Positions 42,203 through 51,224 of a stretch of 64,000 bases of DNA are shown in pieces. Made by a program: the position numbers and the translations under genes. The notes beneath the pieces are model-generated. The model searched no databases, had not been told where the DNA came from, and worked only from the letters and a program-made list of their open reading frames with translations. Numbering within the stretch: the stretch's first letter is position 1; every line of letters begins with the position of its first letter. The stretch covers positions 1 to 64,000 of the forward strand of contig NZ_PVXL01000045.1 of assembly GCF_002995805.1 (NCBI RefSeq), given 5' to 3'. Origin of the DNA: Neomoorella stamsii (GTDB lineage Bacteria; Bacillota; DSM-521; Neomoorellales; Neomoorellaceae).

Positions 42203-43597
42203 ATGGTCGATCAATCAACCCTTAACGAGCTGGTGAGAATTGTCGGCAAAGAGAATGTCTTGACTTCCAGGGTATCTTTGAATACCTACATGTATGATGC
42301 TTCCCTCGTTTACGGCCAGCCCGAAGTGGTTGTCTATGTCCAGGATGCCCAGCAGATAGCTGCCATCTTGAAGCTCGCTGGCAGCAAAAAGATCCCGGTA
42401 ACACCCCGCGGGGGCGGTACCTGCCTGAGCGGCGGCGCCGTACCACAGCGGGGCGGGATAGTCATTGTCATGACCAGGATGAACCGTATCCTGGAGATTG
42501 ATCCCGAAAACCGCGTGGCGGTGGTGGAACCGGGCGTTACCAATATGGAACTACAAAAAGCCGTCGCTCCTTATGGTTTAGTTTACATGCCCGACCCGGC
42601 CAGCCAGAAGGTATCGACCATGGGAGGCAACCTAGGGGAGAACTCGGGTGGCATGCGGGGGATTAAATATGGCCTCACCAGGGACCATATTATCGGGATG
42701 GAGCTGGTTTTATCGAGCGGTGAAATTGTGCAAATCGGAGGCAAACTGGAGCCGATAGCCCAGGAATTAAACCTCAATGCCCTGCTGATCGGTTCGGAAG
42801 GCAACCTGGGCATTGCCACCAAGATAATTTGCAAATTGACGCCGGCGCCCCGGGCCAACCGCACCATGCTGGCCATCTATAAAACCCTTGAAGATGCCGG
42901 CACGTCAGTTTCGGCCATAATTGCCCACGGCATTATCCCCTGTACCCTGGAACTGATGGACAACAAGATCATCAATGCCGTTGAAGACTGGCTGCATATC
43001 GGCTTGCCTGTAGATGCGGGAGCTATACTTTTAATTGAAGTTGACGGTTGGGATGCCGGCCTGGACCGCCAGGCGCAGCAGATAATGCAAATCTGCCGGG
43101 AGAATGGGGCTACCGATGTAAAGCTGGCCCAGAATGCCCGGGAACGGGATAACCTGTGGACGGCGCGGCGGATGGCTATTGGCGCCATTGGCCGCCTGGC
43201 CCCCAATTACGATATGGAAGATGCCACCGTACCCCGCACCAAGTTGCCGGAAATCCTCAAGGAAGTTAACCGCTTGAGCCAGGAATATAACGTCCCCATT
43301 GGCATGCTGGCCCACGCCGGTGACGGCAACCTGCATCCCCTGGTTCTTTTCGATGAACGTAATAAAGAAGAAATGGAGCGGGTGGAAAAAGTCAGGGCCG
43401 CCCTTTTCCGCAAGGCCCTGGATCTGGGTGGTACCCTATCTGGCGAGCATGGCATTGGCCTGGCCAAACTGGAATTTGTACGCTGGGCCTTTAACCCGGA
43501 GGAACTCCAGTTTTTACGCCGGGAACGCCTGGCCTTTGATCCCAGCGAGATATTGAACGCCGGTAAAACTGTACCCGATACCGATACGGCGGCCTGA
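42203..43597 (+). CDS. glcD: FAD-linked glycolate/lactate oxidase subunit GlcD-like
   Basis: A 464-residue flavoprotein of the vanillyl-alcohol oxidase fold. FAD-binding segments: VTPRGGGTCLSGGAVPQRGG and STMGGNLGENSGGMRGIKYG; C-terminal metal/catalytic part MLAHAGDGNLHPLV and LSGEHGIGLAKLEF. Oxidises a 2-hydroxy acid such as glycolate or D-lactate to the oxoacid. ATG 42203 after GGGAGAGGGG. First of three genes with 13- and 18-base gaps; electrons likely pass to the Fe-S subunit and on to Etf or membrane carriers. Confidence 0.93.
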   Translation: MVDQSTLNELVRIVGKENVLTSRVSLNTYMYDASLVYGQPEVVVYVQDAQQIAAILKLAGSKKIPVTPRGGGTCLSGGAVPQRGGIVIVMTRMNRILEIDPENRVAVVEPGVTNMELQKAVAPYGLVYMPDPASQKVSTMGGNLGENSGGMRGIKYGLTRDHIIGMELVLSSGEIVQIGGKLEPIAQELNLNALLIGSEGNLGIATKIICKLTPAPRANRTMLAIYKTLEDAGTSVSAIIAHGIIPCTLELMDNKIINAVEDWLHIGLPVDAGAILLIEVDGWDAGLDRQAQQIMQICRENGATDVKLAQNARERDNLWTARRMAIGAIGRLAPNYDMEDATVPRTKLPEILKEVNRLSQEYNVPIGMLAHAGDGNLHPLVLFDERNKEEMERVEKVRAALFRKALDLGGTLSGEHGIGLAKLEFVRWAFNPEELQFLRRERLAFDPSEILNAGKTVPDTDTAA

Positions 43598-43610
43598 GGA
43601 GGACAGCAAA

Positions 43611-44969
43611 ATGCAGCAAGAAAATATTAATAAGCTGGAGAAGATTCTTGGTGCCGGGAATTGCCAGGTAGACCCAGACATCCGGCGCCAGCACAGTTGC
43701 AGCAAGACGGCCCTGCCGGACGCAGTTGTCTACCCGGAGAACAGCCAGCAGGTAGCTGAGGTTTTGCAGCTCGCCGGTAAAGAGGGTATACCTGTGGTAC
43801 CCTGGGGAGCCGGTACCATGGCCTGGCGCGGCCTGTTGCCGCTGGCGGGAGGATTGGTAATCAACCTTACCCGGATGAATAAAATTATTGAATATGATTA
43901 TGAGAACATGACCGCCTATGTGGAAGCTGGTATCCCCCTGGGCGAGCTGCAAAAGACATTGCGGACCCATAACTTATACTGGCCCGTCGAGCCGGTAGAA
44001 CCCGACACCTGCACCGTTGGCGGGTGCATAGCCGCCGGCGCGTCAGGCCCCAGCAAGCTCGGTTATGGCGATGTTAAATTCCATATTTTAGGCCTGGAAG
44101 TTGTTTTACCTACCGGGGAAATTATCCACACCGGCGGGAAAACCGTTAAAAACGTCCAGGATTATGATAACACCCGCTTTCTGGCCGGCTCCTGGGGAGC
44201 CCTCGGCATTATCACCAAGGCCATGTTGAAATTAAGGCCCGTGCCGGAGAAGGAAACGACGGTTTTCTTGCCTTTTAAACAACTGGCAGAAGCCATAGCG
44301 GCGGCCCGCATCATCAGGAATGATACCTTACCTGTGGCCCTGGAATTACTGGACGGCGCCGCCATAGCGGTACTGGCCCGGGCCGGGTGGAAGCCTGATG
44401 GTAAGGGACCCGGCGTGCTGGTTGCCTATAACGGCTTTAGGGAACAGGTAGACACCCAGGTTGATTATGTCAAGAAACAATTTCCGGCTGCCGCCATCCT
44501 GGAAGGGGAGACAGCTGTAGCCGCCTGGCAGGCCCGCCGGCAGTTATTTCCGGTCTTTGCCGGAGAGTCCGGGGCCATCCTGGCCAGCGTAGCCGTACCT
44601 TTTACTGCCCTGGAGGAATTTTTAACCCGGGCCCGCGACGAGCTGGACCGGAGCCGCAAAGGAGCAGCCCTGGCAGCCCATTTCGGCAACGGGCACGTCC
44701 ATATCCTCCTGGATGCAGCTCCCGGCGCCTATGCCGGCGTCCAGGAAACTGTTAATCGCCTGGCCTCCCTGGCGGGGGACCTGGGCGGGCTGCTGGTTGT
44801 AAATAATATCGATGACCTGACTTTAACGCGGCACTGGGTTGAGGCGCGGGGGAAGGCCTTAATGGAGTTACTGTCCCGGATTAAGGCGGCCTTCGACCCG
44901 CAGCGGATTATGGCCCCCAACAGCAAGGTCCTGGCGTATGTTATTGATAACAGCAGGGCGGTATCCTGA
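43611..44969 (+). CDS. FAD-binding oxidase subunit, GlcD/GlcE family
   Basis: A 452-residue second flavoprotein paralogous to the upstream gene: PVVPWGAGTMAWRGLLPLAG and TVGGCIAAGASGPSKLGYGD replace the glycine-rich FAD motifs, and HFGNGHVHILLD is the C-terminal counterpart of HAGDGNLHPL. It is longer than E. coli GlcE and closer to a second GlcD. The catalytic-side motif GEHGIG is lost, so it may bind FAD but play a structural or electron-transfer role. Confidence 0.85.
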   Translation: MQQENINKLEKILGAGNCQVDPDIRRQHSCSKTALPDAVVYPENSQQVAEVLQLAGKEGIPVVPWGAGTMAWRGLLPLAGGLVINLTRMNKIIEYDYENMTAYVEAGIPLGELQKTLRTHNLYWPVEPVEPDTCTVGGCIAAGASGPSKLGYGDVKFHILGLEVVLPTGEIIHTGGKTVKNVQDYDNTRFLAGSWGALGIITKAMLKLRPVPEKETTVFLPFKQLAEAIAAARIIRNDTLPVALELLDGAAIAVLARAGWKPDGKGPGVLVAYNGFREQVDTQVDYVKKQFPAAAILEGETAVAAWQARRQLFPVFAGESGAILASVAVPFTALEEFLTRARDELDRSRKGAALAAHFGNGHVHILLDAAPGAYAGVQETVNRLASLAGDLGGLLVVNNIDDLTLTRHWVEARGKALMELLSRIKAAFDPQRIMAPNSKVLAYVIDNSRAVS

Positions 44970-44987
44970 GACGAGGAGGAACAGGTA

Positions 44988-46283
44988 ATGGTCAAGACTT
45001 TTCGGCAGTATGAAGAAGATATCGTACGTTGTAACCGGTGCGGCTTTTGCGAAGAGGTATGCCCTACGTATAAGGTAACCGGCGAGGAGTTTTCCCTGGC
45101 CCGGGGGCGCAACCGTTTGATGCGCCAGTCCATGGAAGGACACTTTGATTTAACCAAAGAGCGGGAGATAAACCATCATATTTATTCCTGCCTCCTCTGC
45201 GGCGCCTGCGTTGTCACCTGCCCCTCCTCCGTTATTACCGATACTCTGGTTAAGGCTGCCCGGGCGGAAATTACCCGTGCCAACGGCAATCCTTTCCCCA
45301 TTCGCATGGCCTTGCACGGCGTTCTGGCCAGGCAGCGGCGCCTGACCCTGGGGGCGAAAGCCTTGCGCTTTTACCAGCGCAGCGGCGCAAGATGGCTCGC
45401 CCGCCATACCGGCTTTCTGGGTTTGCTGGGGTCCCTGGGTAAGGCTGAAGGGTTGCTGCCCGACATCCCGGCCCGTACTCTAAGGGAGCGCCTGCCGGAA
45501 GTTTTGAAGAAGCCCCTGAAACCCCGGCACAAAGTGGCTTATTTTGCCGGCTGCATGATGAACAACTTCTTTCCCCAGGTCGCTGAGGCGAGCTTACGGG
45601 TTTTCCAGGAAAACGACATTGAGGTTGTGGTACCAACTTCCAACTGCTGCGGTATTCCCCACGAAGCTTACGGCGAGACGGAAATGCATATCAAACTGGC
45701 TAAAGAAAACCTGGATTCCTTCAGACGCTTTGATGTGGAAGCGGTGGTTACCGATTGTGCCAGCTGCGCCCACGGCCTCCATTCCTATGCTGAACTCCTG
45801 AAAGATGACCCGCAATATGGACCCCTGGCGAAAGAGTTTGCCGCCAAGGTAAAGGAAGCTTCCCAGTACCTGGCGGAAGTGGGCTTTAAGAAGGAAATGG
45901 GACCGGTAAACGCTACCGTAACCTACCATGATCCCTGCCACGCCGTCCGCGGCCTGAAGGTCAAGGATGAGCCGCGCCAGATTTTAAAGAGCATCCCGGG
46001 AGTCAAATTTGTCGAGATGAACGAGTCCGACTGGTGCTGTGGTGGCGCCGGCTCCTATAACGTTACCCATTATGATTTATCGCAGAAAATCCTGGCCCGC
46101 AAGATGAATAACTTTAAGAAAACCGGGGCCCAGTACCTGGCCACTTCCTGTCCCGCCTGCCTGATGCAGCTGGCCCATGGTCTGGACGTCCACCAGCTAC
46201 CCGGCCGGGCTATTCACGTCATGCAACTCCTGGACCAGGCCTACCAGAACCGGGCTGTAAAGAGCGGTGCCAGAGCCGTATGA
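44988..46283 (+). CDS. glcF: Fe-S oxidoreductase, GlcF/LutA-type CCG protein
   Basis: A 431-residue protein: two 4Fe-4S motifs (CNRCGFCEEVCPTYK and CLLCGACVVTCPSS) then two CCG domains (SNCCGIPHEAYGETE and DWCCGGAGSYNVTHYD, with CASCAHGLH and CPACLMQLAHGL). This is the electron-transfer subunit of glycolate or D-lactate dehydrogenase complexes. Last of the three-gene operon, followed by a terminator. It could oxidise a 2-hydroxyacid made by the microcompartment pathway, but that link is only a thought. Confidence 0.93.
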   Translation: MVKTFRQYEEDIVRCNRCGFCEEVCPTYKVTGEEFSLARGRNRLMRQSMEGHFDLTKEREINHHIYSCLLCGACVVTCPSSVITDTLVKAARAEITRANGNPFPIRMALHGVLARQRRLTLGAKALRFYQRSGARWLARHTGFLGLLGSLGKAEGLLPDIPARTLRERLPEVLKKPLKPRHKVAYFAGCMMNNFFPQVAEASLRVFQENDIEVVVPTSNCCGIPHEAYGETEMHIKLAKENLDSFRRFDVEAVVTDCASCAHGLHSYAELLKDDPQYGPLAKEFAAKVKEASQYLAEVGFKKEMGPVNATVTYHDPCHAVRGLKVKDEPRQILKSIPGVKFVEMNESDWCCGGAGSYNVTHYDLSQKILARKMNNFKKTGAQYLATSCPACLMQLAHGLDVHQLPGRAIHVMQLLDQAYQNRAVKSGARAV

Positions 46284-46335
46284 GGTGCTACAATAACAAT
46301 ATTAGACCTTGAGATATGAACGGACTTGGAAGTAA

Positions 46336-46362
46336 CCCCCTTGCTGGCAGGGGGCTTTTCTT
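46336..46362 (+). terminator. Terminator after glcF
   Basis: CCCCCT (46336-46341), loop TGCTGGC, AGGGGG (46349-46354), then CTTTTCTT. Confidence 0.7.
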
Positions 46363-46464
46363 ATCTTATGGAGATTATGTTAATCTATACCGCATATAGC
46401 ATATAGACAGTATATGTAGGTAATGGTAAAATGCTGGTAAAGGGAGGGAAAAGAGGTGACGGCC

Positions 46465-46536
46465 ATGCCCGGAGATGTTATCCAGGAGCTTGAACGGGGC
46501 AGGAAGGAATTGTTTCATATAGCAACCTCGCGCTGA
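46465..46536 (+). CDS. Tiny reading frame of 23 codons, possibly a Spo0E-like remnant
   Basis: MPGDVIQELERGRKELFHIA plus three residues, with AGAGGTGA (46452-46459) placed well for ATG 46465. The Leu-Glu-x-x-Arg-Lys-Glu-Leu pattern resembles the first helix of Spo0E-type aspartyl-phosphate phosphatases, but the second helix and SQELD motif are absent after the stop. It may be a small peptide gene or a remnant. Weak support; the rest of this 279-base gap shows only the terminator above. Confidence 0.3.
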   Translation: MPGDVIQELERGRKELFHIATSR

Positions 46537-46562
46537 ATAGGATCATCTCGGGGGGTGAGGAG

Positions 46563-47339
46563 ATGATCCTGTTATGGCGCTGGCGCCGGGTACCCAACGT
46601 CCTTATCCCGGCGCTGCTCTTTTTCCTGGGTCTCTACCTAGGTGCCAGGCTGGCCGATTACCAGCCACTGGCGGCCATGGTTGGCCGGGCCAGGAAATTG
46701 TTACCCATATACAGCGTTAACACGACGGATAAAAAGGTGGCCCTGTCTTTTGATGCCACCTGGGGAGCAGAGTATACACCTAAATTGCTGGCCACCTTAA
46801 AACAGCATAATGTTAAAACGACCTTCTTTTTAACCAATATCTGGCTCAAGAAATATCCAGAGGTAGCCAAGAGAATAGCCGCCGCTGGCCATGAGATCGG
46901 CCTGCACTCGGCCACCCATCCCCATTTTACCTCCTTAAGCGAGGCGGAAATGGAAAAAGAGTTGCAGGAAAATAGCCAGATGGTGCGGGAAATAACTGGC
47001 TATAATGCAGAACTCTTCCGGCCTCCTTTTGGTGACTATAACGACACGGTGATCCGTACCGCGGAGCGCCTGGGGTACCGGGTTATCCAGTGGGATGTGG
47101 ATTCCCTGGACTGGCAGGAACACATGACGCCTGATGCTATCTTAAACCGGGTGCTGAAAAACATAAAACCTGGCTCCATTGTTCTCTTTCACAATAACGG
47201 CCGCTATACGGCGGATGTTTTGAGCCCCCTCCTGGAAAAGCTCAAGACCGACGGCTACCAGGTCGTGCCGGTAGGGGAGCTGATCATCAAGGGGGATTAC
47301 TATATTGACCACGCCGGCGTGCAGCACCCCGGCCGTTGA
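46563..47339 (+). CDS. pdaB: Polysaccharide deacetylase, PdaB-like sporulation protein
   Basis: A 258-residue protein with one N-terminal membrane helix (about residues 11-28) and a NodB-type deacetylase domain: ALSFDATWGAEYTPKLL (metal Asp), HEIGLHSATHPHF (metal His), ELFRPPFGDYNDTVI (catalytic Arg), QWDVDSLDWQEH, and SIVLFHNNGRYTADVL. These match PdaB, needed for stable spores. ATG 46563 after GGGGTGAGG. It precedes the decarboxylase and tmk. Confidence 0.9.
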   Translation: MILLWRWRRVPNVLIPALLFFLGLYLGARLADYQPLAAMVGRARKLLPIYSVNTTDKKVALSFDATWGAEYTPKLLATLKQHNVKTTFFLTNIWLKKYPEVAKRIAAAGHEIGLHSATHPHFTSLSEAEMEKELQENSQMVREITGYNAELFRPPFGDYNDTVIRTAERLGYRVIQWDVDSLDWQEHMTPDAILNRVLKNIKPGSIVLFHNNGRYTADVLSPLLEKLKTDGYQVVPVGELIIKGDYYIDHAGVQHPGR

Positions 47340-47390
47340 GGGTACCGAAAAAATATTTTGCATGCCAGGGATGTGTGTTACAATAACATC

Positions 47391-48821
47391 GTGAAGACCC
47401 AAGGGCAAGCGCCTCTCTGGGAGGCGCTTTTAAATTACCGGCGACAGAAACTTAATTCCTGGCATACACCGGGTCATAAGGATGGAGCCTATACCTGGCC
47501 CTCCTGGCGGCAGGCCCTGGGGGAGGAAACTCTGGCTCTGGACCTGACCGAAGTGCCTGGACTGGACAACCTGGCCTGTCCCAGCGGGGTGATCCGGGCG
47601 GCCCAGGAGAAGGCCGCCGCCTTTTACGGGGCAGCGCGGACGTTTTTCCTGGTGAACGGGGCCAGCAGCGGCCTCATGGCCGTCATCCTGGCTACCTGCC
47701 GGCCTGGGGATGAAGTTTTATTGCCCCGTTATGCCCACCGGGCTGTCTTTAACGGTTTGATCTTGAGCGGGGCCAGGCCGGTTTATATGGAAACGGAATG
47801 GCTAACCTCACCCGGCCTCCCCCTGGGGGTAACCCCGGCAGTTTTAGCCAGGACTTTGCAGGCCCATCCCCGGGCCAGGCTCCTGCTCCTGGTCCACCCC
47901 ACCTACGAGGGAATCGTCCCATGGAGTAAGGAACTAATCGCCCTCGCCCATGACCATGGCCTGGCCGTCCTGGTCGACGCCGCCCACGGCGCCCACTTCG
48001 GCCTTGACCCGATGCTACCGCCCTCACCCCTGGCCTTGGGCGGCGATTATGTAGTCCAGAGTACCCACAAGACCATGGGGGCCCTTACCCAGGCGGCCAT
48101 GCTGCACCTGCGGGAAGCCGGGGCCGGAGATACAATAGCAGCGGCCTTACACCTTTTACAGACCACCAGTCCTTCCTATTTACTCCTGGCTTCCCTGGAC
48201 GTGGCCCGGCTCCTGGCGGAAGAGCGAGGCCGCCGGGACTGGGGCCAGGCTGTGGCCAGGGCGTTGCGGCTGCGGGAAAAACTGAAGGCAGCCGGCATAC
48301 CCTGCCTGGCCCCGGCAGATGTGACGGGACCTGCGGCCGCCGGCCTGGATGTCACCCGCCTGCTGCTGCCGGCGGCCCCATTCAGTGCCAGCGGGCCGGA
48401 AGTAGCCGCCTTCTTACGCCGCTATGGCCAGGAGGTAGAGCTGGCCGGGCCGGACTATATCCTGTTAATCATCACCCCCGGCGACGGCGAAGCCAAAATA
48501 AAATCTCTCCTGGAGGCCCTGCTGGCCCTGCCGCGGCCGGCCGGGCAGCTGCCACCGGCAGCAAATGGTAAAGTGGGAGCAAGTCCCGGCCCCCGGATCG
48601 CCCAGCCCCGGCAGGTGCTGACGCCCCGGGAAGCCTGGCTGGCCCCCCGGCGGGAGATACCCTTAAGGGAGGCAGAAGGCCGGATTTGCGCCGAGTTGAT
48701 CGCCCCCTGTCCTCCCGGCCTGGCCCTCGTCGTACCGGGAGAGGTCCTGACCGGGGAAGTAATTATCAGGCTGGTATACTTGCGGGGGCCGGAGGGTAAG
48801 GTGCTGGTAGTAGATGGGTGA
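47391..48821 (+). CDS. Orn/Lys/Arg decarboxylase family protein (YaaO-like)
   Basis: A 476-residue fold-type I PLP decarboxylase. Motifs: NSWHTPGHKDGAYTWP, FLVNGASSGLMAVILA, VDAAHGAHFG and the PLP lysine in VQSTHKTMGALTQAAML. Short C-terminal domain, as in Bacillus YaaO/SpeA. The preferred start is GTG 47391; no Shine-Dalgarno is seen near it, but TTGCAT (47358-47363) and TACAAT (47379-47384) could form a promoter that starts the RNA at about the GTG, making it leaderless. TTG 47358 is the alternative. Product is probably agmatine, cadaverine or putrescine. Confidence 0.87.
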   Translation: MKTQGQAPLWEALLNYRRQKLNSWHTPGHKDGAYTWPSWRQALGEETLALDLTEVPGLDNLACPSGVIRAAQEKAAAFYGAARTFFLVNGASSGLMAVILATCRPGDEVLLPRYAHRAVFNGLILSGARPVYMETEWLTSPGLPLGVTPAVLARTLQAHPRARLLLLVHPTYEGIVPWSKELIALAHDHGLAVLVDAAHGAHFGLDPMLPPSPLALGGDYVVQSTHKTMGALTQAAMLHLREAGAGDTIAAALHLLQTTSPSYLLLASLDVARLLAEERGRRDWGQAVARALRLREKLKAAGIPCLAPADVTGPAAAGLDVTRLLLPAAPFSASGPEVAAFLRRYGQEVELAGPDYILLIITPGDGEAKIKSLLEALLALPRPAGQLPPAANGKVGASPGPRIAQPRQVLTPREAWLAPRREIPLREAEGRICAELIAPCPPGLALVVPGEVLTGEVIIRLVYLRGPEGKVLVVDG

Positions 48822-48862
48822 GAAATGTTTATTCTTTAGGAAAAAGTGCAGGTGATTTTTAC

Positions 48863-49498
48863 GTGCCTGGCGGCCTGTTCATTACCCTGGAGGGGCCGGA
48901 CGGCTCCGGTAAGACCACCCAGATGGAACACCTGGAGTGTTTCTTAAGCAGGCGGGGGTTTACCGTCGAATGTACCCGGGAACCCGGCGGGACGCCCCTG
49001 GCCGAAGCCATCCGACAACTGCTCCTGGAACCGCGCTATGGCCCCATTGATGCCCGGGCCGAAATCCTGCTTTATGCTGCCGCCAGGGCCCAGCATGTAG
49101 CCGAACGCATCCGGCCGGCCCTGGCAGCAGGAAAAATAGTCCTCTGCGACCGTTTTACGGATTCCAGCATCGCCTACCAGGGTTATGGCCGCAAGCTGGG
49201 GGTGGAACTGGTGCGCCAGGTTAACAACCTGGCTACCAGCGGCCTCCTACCGGATCTTACCCTCTTAATCGACGTGCCGGTAGAGTTAGGTTTGGCACGG
49301 CGCCGGGGGAAAAGCGCCGCCGACCGCCTGGAGCGGGAGGACCTGGCCTTTCACCGGCGGGTACGCCAGGGTTACCTGGAATTGAGCCGCCTGGAGCCGC
49401 AGCGAATCCACCTCATTGATGGTACCGGATCCCCGGATGTCGTGTGGTCGCAGATTGAAAAGGTAGTAGAACCTTTACTGGAGTTGAGGAAAGGCTAA
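48863..49498 (+). CDS. tmk: Thymidylate kinase
   Basis: A 211-residue kinase converting dTMP to dTDP. P-loop LFITLEGPDGSGKTTQM, the DR(Y/F) motif FTDSSIAYQGYGR after LCDRF, and the lid region ARRRGKSAADRLE. GTG 48863 has AGGTGA seven bases upstream and matches the family N-terminus; the longer frame from 48818 would add 15 unconserved residues. One base separates it from holB. Confidence 0.96.
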   Translation: MPGGLFITLEGPDGSGKTTQMEHLECFLSRRGFTVECTREPGGTPLAEAIRQLLLEPRYGPIDARAEILLYAAARAQHVAERIRPALAAGKIVLCDRFTDSSIAYQGYGRKLGVELVRQVNNLATSGLLPDLTLLIDVPVELGLARRRGKSAADRLEREDLAFHRRVRQGYLELSRLEPQRIHLIDGTGSPDVVWSQIEKVVEPLLELRKG

Positions 49499-50374
49499 AT
49501 GGTAGCAGGAGAGCAGTTACCCACAGCGAAGCCCCAAATTGCCATGACTGCCCGCCAGCAGCTGCGGCAGGCCCTGCAAAGGGGGAAACTCGTCCATGCC
49601 TACCTCCTGGCAGGCGGCAGTGAGGCCGCGAGGATGGAACTGGCCAGGTACCTGGCTGCGACCCTGAACTGCCAGGAGCCCCGGGAGGGGGAACCCTGCG
49701 GCCGCTGTCGTTCCTGCCAGCAGATGGCCGGCGGCAACCACCCGGACTTTTATCTTTTCAAGCCCCAGGGCGCCACTCTAAAAATTGACCAGATCCGGGA
49801 ACTGGAAAGGCAGTTGACCTTCCGGGCCTTCCAGGGAGGGGCCAGGGTGGCCGTCCTGGACGGGGCCGATACCATGACCGAAGCAGCAGCCAACTGCCTG
49901 CTAAAGACCCTGGAAGAGCCCCCGGAAGGAGCCTATCTTATTTTACTGGCTGCCCAGCCGGACTTATTGCTGCCCACCATCCGTTCCCGCTGCCAGGAAC
50001 TGCACCTGGGCGGGGAAGGCGGGGTGTCACCTGCCGGGGCCACCTACTGGAACCGCCTGGCAGGGGCCGGTTTAGCAGCTATGCTGCAGGAAATCTTACC
50101 CGAGCTGGAAAAGGAGGATGATCTCCCGGCCGTTCTCCAGGCCATGGCCCTGGCCTGCCGGGACCAGCTGGTCTGGCAGTTAACAGGAACGGCAACACTA
50201 TTACTGCAGCCAGGGTACCTTTTACCGGTACCCCTGTCACCGGCGAAAGCCTGGCGCTGTTTTCAGCTTATCCAGGCTGCCCGGGCGGCCATTGAACGCA
50301 ATGCCAACCGCCACCTGGCCCTGGAAGTATTGATGTTTAATCTGCACCGGGAGCTGGCCAATACCATTGTATAG
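49499..50374 (+). CDS. holB: DNA polymerase III subunit delta'
   Basis: A 291-residue clamp-loader subunit: KLVHAYLLAGGSEAARME (degenerate P-loop lacking Lys), the zinc cluster EGEPCGRCRSCQQMAGG, RVAVLDGADTMTEAAANCLL, LKTLEEPPEGAYLILLA and IRSRCQELHL. The missing Walker A lysine is normal for delta'. ATG 49499 directly follows the tmk stop. Bacillus yaaQ and yaaR, normally between tmk and holB, are absent. Confidence 0.94.
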   Translation: MVAGEQLPTAKPQIAMTARQQLRQALQRGKLVHAYLLAGGSEAARMELARYLAATLNCQEPREGEPCGRCRSCQQMAGGNHPDFYLFKPQGATLKIDQIRELERQLTFRAFQGGARVAVLDGADTMTEAAANCLLKTLEEPPEGAYLILLAAQPDLLLPTIRSRCQELHLGGEGGVSPAGATYWNRLAGAGLAAMLQEILPELEKEDDLPAVLQAMALACRDQLVWQLTGTATLLLQPGYLLPVPLSPAKAWRCFQLIQAARAAIERNANRHLALEVLMFNLHRELANTIV

Positions 50375-50414
50375 CTTCCCCCATCTGACTTCTGATTTAC
50401 GGAGGTGAGGCAAT

Positions 50415-51224
50415 ATAGTTACCGTCATTGGCGTCAGGTTTAAAAAGGCCGGTAAAATATATTACTTTGATCCCGGCGAACTGGAGCTTACCAGGGGTGA
50501 CCATGTAATCGTCGAGACAACCCGGGGCCTGGAATATGGTGAGGTGGTCATCCCGCCCCGCCAGGTTGATGAAGGCCAGATAGTGCAGCCTTTGCGGCCG
50601 GTTATCCGCCGGGCAACGGCGGCCGATACCGAACAGGTAAATATCAACCGCCAGAAGGAAAAGGAAGCATTTGCCATTTGCCAGCAAAAAATTGCCGAGC
50701 ACGGCCTGCCTATGAAATTAATTGACGTCGAATTTACCTTTGACGTCAGCAAAATCATTTTCTATTTTACGGCCGAAGGCCGGGTCGACTTTCGCGAGCT
50801 GGTCAAAGACCTGGCGGCCGTTTTCCGCACCCGCATAGAATTACGCCAGATTGGTGTCCGGGATGAAGCCAAGATGCTGGGCGGGCTGGGTTGCTGCGGC
50901 CGGCCGGTCTGCTGTGCCACTTTTCTGGGTGAGTTTGACCCGGTTTCCATACGCATGGCCAAAGAACAAAACCTGTCTTTAAATCCTACCAAGATTTCGG
51001 GCCTGTGCGGCCGGCTCATGTGCTGCCTGCGCTACGAAAATGACGTTTATGAGGAGGCGCGACGCCACTTTCCTCCCTGTGGCGCCATGGTCCAGACACC
51101 GGCAGGTCCAGGCCGGGTAACAGGGCACAATATCCTTAAGGAAACCGTCATGGTAGAAATACCCGAGCATGGTACTATGGAATTTCCCCTGAAAAATATC
51201 AGGAGAGAAGATCATGAGCAGTAA
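50415..51224 (+). CDS. ricT: PSP1-domain protein RicT (YaaT) with apparent ATA start
   Basis: In-frame translation gives IVTVIGVRFKKAGKIYYF, matching the N-terminus of Bacillus YaaT (MYNVVGVRFKKAGKIYYF). Later come GGLGCCGRPVCCATFLGEF and SGLCGRLMCCLRYE, the cysteine-rich PSP1 segments that hold Fe-S clusters in the RicA/RicF/RicT complex. There is no ATG, GTG or TTG at the N-terminus: the frame has TGA at 50406-50408, then GGC AAT ATA. GGAGGTGAGG at 50401-50410 lies four bases before ATA 50415. The first standard start, GTG 50544, would delete 43 conserved residues. RicT affects RNA maturation and sporulation. Confidence 0.88.
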   Translation: MVTVIGVRFKKAGKIYYFDPGELELTRGDHVIVETTRGLEYGEVVIPPRQVDEGQIVQPLRPVIRRATAADTEQVNINRQKEKEAFAICQQKIAEHGLPMKLIDVEFTFDVSKIIFYFTAEGRVDFRELVKDLAAVFRTRIELRQIGVRDEAKMLGGLGCCGRPVCCATFLGEFDPVSIRMAKEQNLSLNPTKISGLCGRLMCCLRYENDVYEEARRHFPPCGAMVQTPAGPGRVTGHNILKETVMVEIPEHGTMEFPLKNIRREDHEQ

